A DNA stretch of 64,000 bases, taken from positions 1,890,001 to 1,954,000 of the forward strand of contig NZ_JAPNJW010000001.1 in assembly GCF_026626745.1 (NCBI RefSeq). Reading direction: 5' to 3'. This DNA is from Nannocystis sp. RBIL2 (GTDB lineage Bacteria > Myxococcota_A > Polyangia > Nannocystales > Nannocystaceae). Under the pieces are notes generated by a model. That model had not been told where the DNA came from. It saw nothing but the letters and a program-made list of their open reading frames with translations, and made no database searches. The position numbers and the translations under genes were made by a program. Positions 28,801 through 37,647 of the stretch are shown here, in pieces; the stretch's first letter is position 1, and each line of letters starts with the position of its first letter.

Positions 28801-31565
28801 TGTTGTTCATCCACGTGAACTTCATCGCCCACAGGCGCAAGCATTTCGCCACGTCGATCCCGATGCTGGAGCAGGCCTGTGCAGATTGCCTCGAGTGCGG
28901 CGACCTCCTCTATGCCGGGTTCGCCGCCTATTCGCGCCTCATGACCACCTTTCAAACAGGCGTGCCGCTCGCCGAGGTGCTGCGCCTCTCGCAGACATAT
29001 GCGGTCTTCGCCGAGGAGCTCCGCCACGAGGGGATCCAGCGATTGATCCACCTCGTGCAACGGGTCGTGCTGCGCCTCCGCGGCCCGGCCCCGTCCCCTG
29101 CGAGTCGCGAGGACGACGACTTCGACGCGCGCGCGCTGGCGACGTTCGACCGCATGGGCTTCGGCCCCGGCGCCGCGTACGTTCACATCACCGAAATGAT
29201 CGGCGCCTTCATGTTCGGCCGGCACGCCGAGGCGATCGCAGCCAGCGAGCGCGCGGCCCCGACGCTGCGCACTGTGACTGCGACCCCTCTCATCCCGGAG
29301 TTCCACTTCTTCCGCGCGTTGACGCTGGCCACCGCAGACCCCGAGGTCTCCAGCGCCTCCGCCCGCGACCGCATCACTGCGGTCGCGGACGACCTGCGGA
29401 CGCTGCAGCATTTCGCCGACAGCTGCCCCGAGAATTACTCGAGCCCCCACGCCCTCGTCGCCGCCGAGCTCGCGCGGCTGGAGGGCCGCGACTTCGACGC
29501 GGTGCGCCTGTACGAGCAGGCGATCCGCGCCGCCGGCGACAATTGCTTCGTCCAGTACGAGGCCCTCGCCCACGAGCTCGCCGCGCAGTTCTACCGCGCC
29601 CGGGACCTCGAGCGGCTCGCCGCGGAGCACCTGCGCGCCGCCCGGGCCGCGTATGTCCGCTGGGGCGCCGACGCCAAGGTCCGCCAGCTCGACGAGCGCT
29701 ATTCATTTTTAAAAACCCTCAGGCGGGCCGAGCCGCTGTCACCGGCCAGCGCGGTCACCGTCGGCGCCGAGCAGCTCGACCTGCTGGCCGTGGTCAAGGC
29801 CTCGCAGACGATCTCGCGCGAGCTCGTCGTCGAGCAGCTCGTGCGCACCTTGCTCGCGGTGGTGTTGGAGCAGAGCGGAGCGCAGGCGGCGTATCTGCTG
29901 TTCGCGCGCGGCGACGCCCTCTCGCTCGCGGCCAGGGCCACGGTCGACGAGCACGGCGTCGACGCCACGCTGTTGCCCGCGCAGCCGCTGGGGCCCGCGT
30001 CGACGCAGGTCCCGGCCGCGATCGTCCGCTACGCCCTCCGCACCCGCGAGCCCGTCCGCCTCGACGACGCCGCAGCTTCCCCTGTTTTCGCCGCCGATCC
30101 GTACGTCGCCGCTCGCAAGCCGCGCTCGGTGCTGTGCTTGCCGCTCGTGCGCCAGCACCAGGTCGTCGCGCTCCTCTACCTCGAGAACGACCTCGCCACC
30201 GGCGTCTTCACCCCCGAACGGCTCGGCGCGCTCGAGCTGCTGGCCGCCCAGGCCGCCATCTCCCTCGACAACGCCCGCTTGCTGCAGCGCGAGCGAGCCA
30301 CGCGCGCCGCCACCGAGGCGGCCGAGCGGCGGGCCGCCTTCTTGGCCGAGGCCGGCGCCTTGTTGTCGGAGTCCCTCGATTGGGAGCAGACGATGACGCG
30401 GATCGGCCGCCTCAGCGTGCGCATGCTCGCCGACTGGTGCGTCATCGACGTCATCTCCGAGACCGGCGAGATCCGCCGGATCGCCGGGGCCCACGCCGAC
30501 GCCGCCAAAGAGCCCGCCCTGCTCGAGCTGCAGGCCCGCTATCCGCCGCGCATCGATTCGGTCCACCCCGCGGCCTACGTGCTGCGCACGGGCAGGCCGC
30601 TCCTGCTGTCGGAGCTGTCCGACGCGCTGATCCGCAGCTTGACCATCGACGCCCGCCACGCCCGGCTGCTGGCCGTCCTCGGCACCCGCACGGCGGTCTC
30701 GGTGCCGCTGGCGGCGCGCGGCCAGACCCTCGGCGTGCTCACTCTCGGCTCGGCGGCGGTCGGCCGCCGCTACGGCGCCACCGACCTCGCGCTCGCCGAG
30801 GAGCTGGCGCGCCGCGCCGCGCTCTCGCTCGACAACGCCCGGCTCTACCGCGAAGCCCAGGCCGCGATCCGCCTGCGCGAGGAGTTCGTGATGGTCGCCT
30901 CGCACGAGCTCAACACCCCGGTCGCGGCGATGGAGCTGGCGATCCAGAAACTCCTGCGCGACAAGCGAGTGACCGCCTGGCCCGAGGACGTGCGGCGCAT
31001 GCTCGGCGTCGTCGAGCGGCAGGGCTGGCAGCTCACCCACCTCGTGGCGCAGATGCTCGACGTGGCCCGGATCCACGCCGGCCAGATGCTCCTCGTGCTC
31101 GCCGACGTCGACCTCGCCGCCGTCGTGCGCGCCGTCGCCGAGCGCCTCGCCGAGCGCTTCGAGCGGGCCCGCTGTCCGCTGTCATTGCAGGCGGTGACCT
31201 CGGTCGTGGGCCGCTGGGACCGCGGCCGGCTCGAGCAAGCATTGACCTGCCTGCTCGACAACGCCTTGAAGTTCGGCGCCGGCAAGCCGATCGAGGTCGA
31301 GGTCGCCCGCCGGGGCGCGAACGGTCGCCTGGTCGTGCGCGACCACGGCATCGGCCTTGCCCCCGATCAGCTGCCGCGGATCTTCCGTCGCTTCGAACAC
31401 GCCGCCTCGCCCCTCCAGTACGGCGGCCTCGGCCTCGGCCTGTTCATCGTCCGCGAGATCGTATCGGCGCTCGGCGGTCAGGTCGACGTCGAGAGCGCAG
31501 TCGGGGTCGGCTCCACCTTCGCCGTCGAACTGCCGCGCGCCGGCCCTCGCCAGCCGCGCCCGTGA
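25896..31565 (+). CDS. pseudokinase-AAA-GAF-GAF histidine kinase
   Basis: The 1889-residue protein has the layout of the large kinase/ATPase/sensor histidine kinases. The N-terminal kinase-like domain (about 5-290) lacks all three key residues: the VAIK lysine is Glu35 (PVVLEV), the HRD/HKD aspartate is Asn126 (IIHKNLTPQN), and DFG is Gly145-Phe-Gly (LLGFGFAS). The rest of the fold (YMAPEQTGRMN, SDLYSLGVV) is intact. A STAND ATPase has Walker A GGTGVGKSALV (Lys331) and Walker B LALFLDDLQWLD. A TPR-like region follows (about 700-1280), then two GAF domains (about 1320-1480 and 1520-1660). The histidine kinase has SHELNTPV (His1670), an N box (LLDNALKFG) and GGLGLGLFIV. ATG 25896 is chosen at the domain start. 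A paralogue with the same losses begins at 61338. Confidence 0.92.
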   Translation: MSGSPYTIVETLHEVHGTLRYRGVRTHDHCPVVLEVADPRHDHGEAAARLRQEYETTQALHSPAIVRPLALDTFEGMPALVLADGGGEPLEHLLGGPMPADEFLPLAVKLAAAVAEVHEAGIIHKNLTPQNIFVGPTPDEVVLLGFGFASRLPREPVTAPHWLAGSLPYMAPEQTGRMNRAVDRRSDLYSLGVVFYQLLTGQLPFRAGDLLEWVHCHVARSPRAPVELVPAVPAAVSAVVLKLLAKMAEDRYQTARGLQHDLERCWAAWRAEGRIEPFVLGAHDLPDRLEIPQRLHGRAAELDALRAAFTRVMERGTPALLLVSGGTGVGKSALVQELQRPAVHERGCFVAGKCEQYRRDVPYAGFAQACTALVEQLLTQGEEHLAIWRERLRQALGPSARLVFDVVPRLELVVGPQPPPPPLPPAQALHRFHLAFRRFVAVFARREHPLALFLDDLQWLDAAGLALLADLVTHAQTGCLLLLGAYRDNEVTTAHPLMRTLADIRSTGAVVHDIHLGPLAVDDLTAVTADALHCSRDHAAPLAALVHARTGGVPFFAVQLLAELADDGLLRFDRAGQTWGWDAAQIGARGFTNDVVDLMVGKLRRLSGPTLAAVKLAACIGDRIDREVLALALGRPPPEVHAALWDAVRAGLLLHDDGAYAFVHDRVREAAYSLIPAQDRPATHLRIGRSLQAHTPAEALPGRLFAMVDQLDRGLALVTDSRERDALCALNVAAGLKAKAASAHAAALRYLSEATSLLPADAWDRRHADTFTLHLERAECEHLVGDLAASEQRIELLLARARTNLDRARAYRLRMRMHQLSGRYADAVTALLAALRLFDVDVPATEAELRTATEAELREVAGNLRGRAIADLVDAPPVRDPDMAMVLGLLGDGLSAAFIARPELYPLLTAKAVNLSLRHGNAAESCIAYSYFASLRAADFGDVGSAFEFSEMSLRLNAKLDDRKVRGRLLFIHVNFIAHRRKHFATSIPMLEQACADCLECGDLLYAGFAAYSRLMTTFQTGVPLAEVLRLSQTYAVFAEELRHEGIQRLIHLVQRVVLRLRGPAPSPASREDDDFDARALATFDRMGFGPGAAYVHITEMIGAFMFGRHAEAIAASERAAPTLRTVTATPLIPEFHFFRALTLATADPEVSSASARDRITAVADDLRTLQHFADSCPENYSSPHALVAAELARLEGRDFDAVRLYEQAIRAAGDNCFVQYEALAHELAAQFYRARDLERLAAEHLRAARAAYVRWGADAKVRQLDERYSFLKTLRRAEPLSPASAVTVGAEQLDLLAVVKASQTISRELVVEQLVRTLLAVVLEQSGAQAAYLLFARGDALSLAARATVDEHGVDATLLPAQPLGPASTQVPAAIVRYALRTREPVRLDDAAASPVFAADPYVAARKPRSVLCLPLVRQHQVVALLYLENDLATGVFTPERLGALELLAAQAAISLDNARLLQRERATRAATEAAERRAAFLAEAGALLSESLDWEQTMTRIGRLSVRMLADWCVIDVISETGEIRRIAGAHADAAKEPALLELQARYPPRIDSVHPAAYVLRTGRPLLLSELSDALIRSLTIDARHARLLAVLGTRTAVSVPLAARGQTLGVLTLGSAAVGRRYGATDLALAEELARRAALSLDNARLYREAQAAIRLREEFVMVASHELNTPVAAMELAIQKLLRDKRVTAWPEDVRRMLGVVERQGWQLTHLVAQMLDVARIHAGQMLLVLADVDLAAVVRAVAERLAERFERARCPLSLQAVTSVVGRWDRGRLEQALTCLLDNALKFGAGKPIEVEVARRGANGRLVVRDHGIGLAPDQLPRIFRRFEHAASPLQYGGLGLGLFIVREIVSALGGQVDVESAVGVGSTFAVELPRAGPRQPRP

Positions 31566-31581
31566 AGCGACCGCCGGCCGC

Positions 31582-32430
31582 TCACGCCCGACGTTCGGCG
31601 AGGAACCGCTCGACCGCGCCGCGGGCCGCCTCGCCCTCGCGGCGGCCCATGTCGAACGCCTGACGGACCCGCGTCGGGTTCGTGTAATCCCACTTGTGGA
31701 TCGGCACCGGCTCCGAGGGCGCGAGGTAGCGGACGTTGCCGGTCGCGGCCTGCGGCGGGTGCGGGCGATTGAGCAGCACCAGCACCGCGCCGGCCCGCGC
31801 CTGGGCGCCGAGGGCTCGCACGGGGGCCGCGTCGACCAGGCAGCCGTCGAAGTACATGCGACCCGGGGCGCGCAAGATCGGCGTCACCGGCGGGCTCGCC
31901 GACGAGCGCAGCACTCGCTCGGCCAGCTCCTCGACGCTGCTCGCGTCCTGCGCCGTGTCGACCTCGGCCGCGACGCCGCGGTGGGGCACCTCGGGGCCGT
32001 GCAGCAGGCCGCGGCGGCGCCGAGCCGCGTAGGCCCACCAGGCGCTCGCCACCGTCGGCGCCACGAGCCACCCCGGCTTGACGCAGGCCTGGAGGATCCG
32101 GACGCGCGGCCCCTCGGCCAGGCGCTGCAGGCTCGCGTCGCCGAGCATCTCGTGCATCGTCGCCCGGTACATCGCCTCCTGCGGAAACACCGGGCGACCT
32201 TGGAGGACCCGCTCGGGGTACACGTTGCGCGGGTTGACTGCAGTGCGGGCGCAGAACGCCGCGACGAGCGCCTCCTCGAGGCCCAGAGCCGCCCCCAGCG
32301 CCATCGCGGCCCCGGCGGACACGCCCGCGACCTCGACCGTCCTGGCGAGCCCGGCGAGCCCGGTGTAGGCCCCGAGCGCCCAGAAGGTCCGGCAGCCGCC
32401 GCCGGCGAAGACGACCGACATCTCGCTCAT
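31582..32430 (-). CDS. patatin-like phospholipase
   Basis: The 282-residue protein has the patatin layout. An oxyanion-hole glycine run is followed by a conserved helix (VVFAGGGCRTFWALGAYTGL), the nucleophile elbow is VAGVSAGAAMALG (GxSxG), and the catalytic Asp lies in YFDGCLVDAAPV (DGC in place of DGG/A). Such enzymes hydrolyse acyl lipids. No signal peptide is seen, so it is expected to act in the cytoplasm or be secreted by another route. Its stop is 17 bases from the stop of the pseudokinase gene (convergent). ATG 32430 is favoured over upstream in-frame starts because the fold begins immediately after it. Confidence 0.88.
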   Translation of the reverse strand: MSEMSVVFAGGGCRTFWALGAYTGLAGLARTVEVAGVSAGAAMALGAALGLEEALVAAFCARTAVNPRNVYPERVLQGRPVFPQEAMYRATMHEMLGDASLQRLAEGPRVRILQACVKPGWLVAPTVASAWWAYAARRRRGLLHGPEVPHRGVAAEVDTAQDASSVEELAERVLRSSASPPVTPILRAPGRMYFDGCLVDAAPVRALGAQARAGAVLVLLNRPHPPQAATGNVRYLAPSEPVPIHKWDYTNPTRVRQAFDMGRREGEAARGAVERFLAERRA

Positions 32431-32803
32431 GGGGCGCAGGTAACATCGGCGACGGATCGGGGTCAAGAGCGCCCGCGTCGACGGCGCGCCCGCTCGCTCC
32501 ACGCTCAGCCCGCCTCGCACGCTGCGCTCGCCGAGCGCTCGCCGAGCGTCCGCGCTCCGTGCATGATCGGCGTTCGGTGCATTCGCCGAACGCGGCCCGC
32601 TCCTCATTACATTACAGACTCGCAGATTCGACGATCACCAGCCGACGCTCCCGCGCGTGACTTCGCGAGATTCGCAATCGCCGCGCCTCCAATGTCATGA
32701 GTCCGGGCCTCACCCGCGCGAGAGAGCGACCCCTCGTTCGTCGCGCTCCAAGCAGCGTCGAGACATCTTTCGCGCGCTCATCGGCGCGGAGCCGAAGCCT
32801 GGT
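32431..32803. other. intergenic region with short repeats
   Basis: No gene is seen. An 11-bp unit GCGCTCGCCGA is repeated in tandem at 32524-32545, and an 8-bp hairpin (GCGTTCGG/CCGAACGC) spans 32570-32593, directly downstream of the ECF sigma gene and upstream of the patatin gene on the same strand. The hairpin may end the ECF transcript. An AT-richer patch (CATTACATTACAG, about 32609) could belong to the patatin promoter. Confidence 0.4.
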
Positions 32804-33463
32804 TCACTCGACTTCGGCCCCGCCGAGCTCCTGCCCGCAGCGGGCCGCCCAATCTTCGAGGCGCGTCAGCGTGCTCACGAGCACCTCGCGCGAGCGGGCC
32901 AGGCGATCCATCGCCGCTTGCAGCGCGTCGCGGGCCCGCTGCAGTCGGCTGCGCACCGTGGCGGCCGGCACCCCGAGCACCTCGGCGATCCGATCGGTCT
33001 TGAGCTCCTCCCAGTAGTGCAGCTCGAGCACCACCTGGTAGTTGACCGGGATCGATCGCAGCGCCTCGAGCAGCAGCCGCTGCTCCTGCGTGCGGGCGAT
33101 GACGGACACCGCGCCCGGCTCGAGCTGCTCGACGGACACCTCGTCGAGGTCGACCGCGGGCGTGTCGCGCGAGCGCCGGCCGAAGTGGCGGCACAGCGTG
33201 TGATAGGCGATGCGCAGGAGATACGCGCGGAACCGGCTGGCGTCGGCCACGCGCTCGCGGCTGGCCACGCTGGCGACGAACGTCTCCTGCATGAGGTCGG
33301 CGATGTGCTGCGGGCCGACCTTGTTGCGGAAGTACCGCTTCAGCAGCCGATAGTGGCGGGCGAACAGCTGCTCGCCCGCCGCGGCGTCGCCCCCGCGCCA
33401 CGCCTCGAGCAGGTCGGCGTCGGACGGCCCCTCGGGGGCTTGCGGCGGGGGAGACGGGGTCAT
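32804..33463 (-). CDS. ECF-type RNA polymerase sigma factor
   Basis: The 219-residue protein has region 2 (LFARHYRLLKRYFRNKV, DLMQETFVASV, FRAYLLRIAYHTLCRHF) and region 4 (IPVNYQVVLELHYWEEL, DRIAEVLGVPAATVRSRLQR). Both match ECF sigma factors that occur beside Ser/Thr kinases in myxobacteria, where the kinase replaces an anti-sigma factor. No anti-sigma domain is encoded nearby. It is the last gene of a three-gene leftward group; its start (ATG 33463) is 44 bases from the stop of the small beta-rich protein, which follows the kinase gene. Confidence 0.93.
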   Translation of the reverse strand: MTPSPPPQAPEGPSDADLLEAWRGGDAAAGEQLFARHYRLLKRYFRNKVGPQHIADLMQETFVASVASRERVADASRFRAYLLRIAYHTLCRHFGRRSRDTPAVDLDEVSVEQLEPGAVSVIARTQEQRLLLEALRSIPVNYQVVLELHYWEELKTDRIAEVLGVPAATVRSRLQRARDALQAAMDRLARSREVLVSTLTRLEDWAARCGQELGGAEVE

Positions 33464-33506
33464 GGGCGCGACGGAGCTGCAATGATAGGCGAGCCCCGCC
33501 GCCGTG

Positions 33507-33881
33507 TCACGGCGCGCTCGGCGGGCACGACGTCAGCGGCTTGAACTTGGGCGACTTCGTCGGGGTATCGAGCGGCGGCCCCATCGTGTCGATCCGCGGC
33601 GGCTCGGTGTACGTGACCGTGACCGTGTAGACCGTGTTGAGGCCGGCGGTGGTGAACACGATCTGATTCGTGCCGCAGACGGGCCCGGACGGATTGACCG
33701 ACACGCCGGTGACGCTGCCCGTCGAGATCGGCGCGCCGCTCGCGTCGCGCAGGACCGGCGGGTCGAACACGACCGTGAGCGACGACGCGGTCGAGTTGAC
33801 GACCACGATGTAGGCGGAGTCGCCCTCTTCGAGGCTCGTGACCTCGAGGTGGGTGGGATGGGCGGTGAGGCATTGCGGCAT
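33507..33881 (-). CDS. small beta-sandwich-like protein (hypothetical)
   Basis: The 124-residue protein starts at ATG 33881 (PQCLTAHPTHLEV). It is rich in Val/Thr/Ser strands (AYIVVVNSTASSLTVVF, GVSVNPSGPVCGTNQIVF, NTVYTVTVTYTEPP) and reads like a single immunoglobulin-like or Big domain. There are three cysteines and no signal peptide or lipobox. The function is unknown. It sits between the TPR kinase and the ECF sigma gene, on the same strand. Small proteins of this kind occur repeatedly in such loci, so a role as kinase substrate or sigma-linked sensor is possible but unproven. Confidence 0.72.
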   Translation of the reverse strand: MPQCLTAHPTHLEVTSLEEGDSAYIVVVNSTASSLTVVFDPPVLRDASGAPISTGSVTGVSVNPSGPVCGTNQIVFTTAGLNTVYTVTVTYTEPPRIDTMGPPLDTPTKSPKFKPLTSCPPSAP

Positions 33882-33961
33882 GGGACGAGTTCTCGTGGCT
33901 TTTGCTGAGGGGGGTTGGGTGGGGTGGATTTGAGCTTCGCGGAAGTCGAGTCGAGCGCGCC

Positions 33962-36949
33962 TCAGCCGGCGGCGAGTCGGCGCTCGCTCGCGCTGGCGCC
34001 GAGGCTGTCGAGCAGGACCGCGAGCATCGCCTCGCCGCCCGTGACTGCGCGGGCGTGGGCCTGCGCGCGCCCCAGCAGCGCCGCGCCCTGCGGGCCTCCG
34101 GGCTCGCGCCGCGCGGCCACGAGGCCCGAGAGCAGCGCGAAGGTGACGCGGTCGAGCTCGCCTGCGGGCGCCTCGGCGAACTCGGCCAGTCGCGCGGCCG
34201 CCCGCGCGGGCTCGCCCGCGACCAGCGCCGCGGCCGCCAGCCCCAGGCGCGCGTCGGCGCTCGCCTCGCTGCCCGCTCCCGCCCCGGCCTCGATTGCCGC
34301 GCGCCCCGCCTCGAGCTCCGCGCGCGCCTCGGCCACCTCGCCCGCGGCCAGCAGCGCCCAGCCGAGGCCCACGCGGAACGAGGCCGTGTAGGCGTCGTCG
34401 GCGCCGTGGGCCGCGGCGTAGCCGGCCACCGCGCGGCGAAACCCGGCCACCGCCGGCCCCGGGCGGCCGAGGAAGTAGTGGCCGGTGCCCAGCAGCGCCG
34501 CCACCTCCGCGTGCTCGATGCGCGCCGGCCCGAGGACCTCGCGGAACACCGCCTCGGCGTCCTCGGCCAGCGCCACCGCCCGCTCGAACCGACCCGCGTC
34601 GAGCTCGAGCTGCGCCAGGACGAACGCGGCCCGCCCGGCGTCCAGAGTCCGCGCCTCGTCGGTGTCCTGCCAGATCGCCACCGCCCGGCGCAGCAGCTCG
34701 CCGGCCAGCGCCTCGTGGTCCGCCCCGGCGCCGGCGGCCCCGCGGAGCGCCTGGGCCAGGTTGTAGGCCGCCCGCGCGACCTCGGGGTGGCGCGGCCCGA
34801 ACACCCGCTCGCGCTGCCCCAGGGCCCGCTCGAAGGCCTCGCGCGCCGCCGCGGTCTCGCCGCGCCCCAGCAGCGCCGAGCCGAGGTTCGACGCCGCGTG
34901 CGAGGCGTGCAGCAGGTCGCCCTGGCCCGTCAGCGCCGCCTCGGCGGCCCGCAGCTGCGTCACTGCCAGGTCGAACTCCCGGGCCAGCAGCGACAGGCCG
35001 CCGCGGGTGGCCTCCAGGCGCGCCGCGGTGCTCGCGTCGAGCCCTACGCGGGCGCTGGCCGCGTCGGCGCGGCGCAGCCACTGCCGACCCGCCGCCAGGT
35101 CGGGCGCCTCGGTGGCCGCGACCATGGCCATGTGGCGCCAACTGCTGGCGACCACGCGATCGTGGTGCGCCGCCTCGGCCGTGTCGGCGGCCTGCTCGAG
35201 CCGCTCCTGGCCGTCCTGGCTGCGCCCCCGCGCCACCGCGACCCGCCCCAGCGCCAGCTGGACCTCGGCGGTCAGCGGGGCGTGGCCGAGCGCCTCGGCC
35301 CGGGCCGCCAGCGGGAGCGCGCCCGCCCAGGCCGCTTCGACCCGCCCGGTGTGCAGCTCCGCCTCGGCCCGCGCCAGCAGCTCCCGCACCTGCTGCACCT
35401 CGGCTGCCAGGGCCGCCGGCGGCGCGGGCGGGCCGCCTTGGCGGGCCTCGGCCTCGCACGCCTGCGGGTCCTCGAGCTGCAGCACCGCCCGGGGCGCCGC
35501 GCGCAGCACCGCCGCCTCGCCGCCCTGCAGCGCGGCGACCAGGGCCTGGGCCGCGCCACGGTGCCGCTCGAGGCAGCGGCCGAGGCGGTCGAGCACCACC
35601 GGGTCCCCGCCCGCCCGGGCCCGGCACAGCGCCCCACGGGCCGCCAGCCAGCGCCCGCGCCAGCGGTCGAGGCCGGCCAGCACCGGGGCGGCGCTGTCGG
35701 CCAGCCAGGCCATGCCCTCGGCCGCCCCCGCGCCCGCGAAGCGCTGCCCGAGCTGCGCGCGCGCCTCGGCCCCCCAGGTGTCGTCGAGCTCGCGCTCCAG
35801 CGCGGCGCAGTCGTCGACCACCGGCGCCGTCCCCCACCACGCGACCGAGGCCCCGCTGAGCAGCCCGACTCCGAGCGCCGCGAGGCCCGAGAGCGCCACC
35901 CGCCGCCGCCGCCGCCGCCCGGCCAGCCCCGCCTCGATCGCGGCCAGCAGCGCGTCGACGTCGTCCCAGCGCCGCCCCGGCTCGAACTGCAGGCCGCGGC
36001 GGAGGATCGGCCACAGCCAGGCCGCGACGGCCCCGCGCGGCGGCTCCGCGGGCACCCAGTCGACGCGGCCGTGCAGCACGTCCGCGAGGGTCCGCCGCGC
36101 GAACGGCCGGTTGCCCCACAGCCCCTCGTACAGCGACACGCACAGCGCGAACTGGTCGGCGCGCGCGTCGGCGTGGCCGCGGAACTGCTCGGGCGGCATG
36201 TAGGCCGGCGTGCCCGCGATCTCGCTGGTGCGATCGAGGGTCGGCCCCAGGCCGGGCCACGCCGTGCCCGTGCCCGCGTGCGACTCGCCCGGCGCCGTGT
36301 CGCCGCGCTCGAGCGCCGCGAGCCCGAAGTCGACCACCGCCACCCGCCCGTCGGCCGCCCGCAGGACGTTGTCGGGCTTGAAGTCGCGGTGGATCACCCC
36401 GGCCCGATGCGCCGCAGCCAGCCCGCGCCCGGCGTCGACGTACGCGGCCAGCACCTGCTCCCAGCGCGGGCCCGGCCGGCCGCCCAGCCACTCGCGCAGG
36501 CTCCCGCCCTCGATGCGCTCCATCGCCAGGTACGTGCGGCCGTCGTGCTCGCCGACCTCGTACACGTGGACGACGTTGGGGTGGGCCAGCCGCGCGAGCG
36601 CCCGGGCCTCGCCGCGCAGCCGCGCAGTCGAGCGAGGATCGGCGAGGTGCGGGTGGACCAGCTTGATGGCGATCGGCCGGTCGAGCTCGTCGTCGACCGC
36701 GAGGTGGACCTCGCCCATGGCCCCGGCGCCGAGGCGATGCAGCAGGCGATAGCGGCCGATCCGAGCCGCCTCGCCGCGGGCGAACAGCCGCGACCGCAGC
36801 TCGGCGAACAGCCGCTCGTCGTCCACGCCGCTGAACGCGAGCTCCTCCGTCGCTGCGTCGGGCGGCGGACCCCCGAGCCCGAACGGCGTGGAGGCGCCGT
36901 CACTCGACGACGAACTTCCACGATCGTATCGCGCGCTCTGCCGCCTCAC
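33962..36949 (-). CDS. membrane Ser/Thr protein kinase with TPR C-terminal region
   Basis: The 995-residue protein has an active kinase domain (about 65-345): LGAGAMGEVHLAVDDELDR, IAIKLVH with the lysine, VIHRDFKPDN, VVDFGLAALE and PAYMPPEQFRG. After a run of six arginines comes one membrane span (VALSGLAALGVGLLSGA, about residue 355). The remaining 600 residues are TPR-like helices (for instance SNLGSALLGRGETAAAREAF, RAAYNLAQALRG), probably outside the membrane as a sensor or scaffold. It heads the kinase / small protein / ECF sigma group on the minus strand. It is likely to phosphorylate the sigma factor or a partner. Confidence 0.93.
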   Translation of the reverse strand: MRRQSARYDRGSSSSSDGASTPFGLGGPPPDAATEELAFSGVDDERLFAELRSRLFARGEAARIGRYRLLHRLGAGAMGEVHLAVDDELDRPIAIKLVHPHLADPRSTARLRGEARALARLAHPNVVHVYEVGEHDGRTYLAMERIEGGSLREWLGGRPGPRWEQVLAAYVDAGRGLAAAHRAGVIHRDFKPDNVLRAADGRVAVVDFGLAALERGDTAPGESHAGTGTAWPGLGPTLDRTSEIAGTPAYMPPEQFRGHADARADQFALCVSLYEGLWGNRPFARRTLADVLHGRVDWVPAEPPRGAVAAWLWPILRRGLQFEPGRRWDDVDALLAAIEAGLAGRRRRRRVALSGLAALGVGLLSGASVAWWGTAPVVDDCAALERELDDTWGAEARAQLGQRFAGAGAAEGMAWLADSAAPVLAGLDRWRGRWLAARGALCRARAGGDPVVLDRLGRCLERHRGAAQALVAALQGGEAAVLRAAPRAVLQLEDPQACEAEARQGGPPAPPAALAAEVQQVRELLARAEAELHTGRVEAAWAGALPLAARAEALGHAPLTAEVQLALGRVAVARGRSQDGQERLEQAADTAEAAHHDRVVASSWRHMAMVAATEAPDLAAGRQWLRRADAASARVGLDASTAARLEATRGGLSLLAREFDLAVTQLRAAEAALTGQGDLLHASHAASNLGSALLGRGETAAAREAFERALGQRERVFGPRHPEVARAAYNLAQALRGAAGAGADHEALAGELLRRAVAIWQDTDEARTLDAGRAAFVLAQLELDAGRFERAVALAEDAEAVFREVLGPARIEHAEVAALLGTGHYFLGRPGPAVAGFRRAVAGYAAAHGADDAYTASFRVGLGWALLAAGEVAEARAELEAGRAAIEAGAGAGSEASADARLGLAAAALVAGEPARAAARLAEFAEAPAGELDRVTFALLSGLVAARREPGGPQGAALLGRAQAHARAVTGGEAMLAVLLDSLGASASERRLAAG

Positions 36950-37647
36950 GTCGCTCCTGCCCCACGGAAAGTCCTCCTACTCCTAGTCCGCGGCCCGAGC
37001 GACCGTCAAGCCGCGTCGAAGCATTCGGATCCGCCGCCCTCGCACGCGCGGGCGCCCACGAGCGCCCGCCCACGCCGCCCACGGCGATGCAGACTTGCGA
37101 CGCGCCGCGCCCTGCTGCCATTTGCGCGGAGGAGCCCGCGCCGCTGCGCCACGATACGTCTGCGAATGCTCGGCGCGCGGGCGCGCATAAACATCGCATC
37201 GCGCAGGTGAACATTCACACCCGTCACTCACGGAAGAAACCACCGGGCACCCCGCCGCGCACGTCGGCGAGGCAGCGACGTCTGCAAGTTGCTGCGACTC
37301 GCGGGGGTCGACGACCCCGCCGCGGGCGAGCACCGCGCGGTCCTCGACGCAGTGGAGGCGCGCCGGTCCTCGGGTCGGGTCGTCCCGCGTCGACTCCGTC
37401 TGCCCGAGGATGTCGCCGAAGATCACGAGCGACAGGTCGTGCCGCGAATCGTCGGAGTCATCGTCGGCCCACTTAATGATGGCACCCGCGTACACGCCAG
37501 GCGGAGATCCGGCCCGAATCGCTGCTACCGCAGCACCCTCCGACCGTCGACGATCAGGTGACCATGGCCCGCGGATCGTCCGACCCGAGAATCATGGCAG
37601 TCCCACCCGTCGCCGCTCGGCGAGTCGTGCACCGTGCTCGGCAGCGC
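36950..37647. other. intergenic region with possible coding relic
   Basis: About 700 bases lie between the TPR kinase start and the end of the histidine kinase gene. On the minus strand, roughly 37560-37270, a frame with high GC at third positions reads GVYAGAIIKWADDDSDD, HDLSLVIFGDILGQTES and VEDRAVLARGGVV. It looks protein-like but has no recognised family, no clear start and a degraded end. I treat it as a possible relic. No strong promoter or hairpin is seen. Confidence 0.3.
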
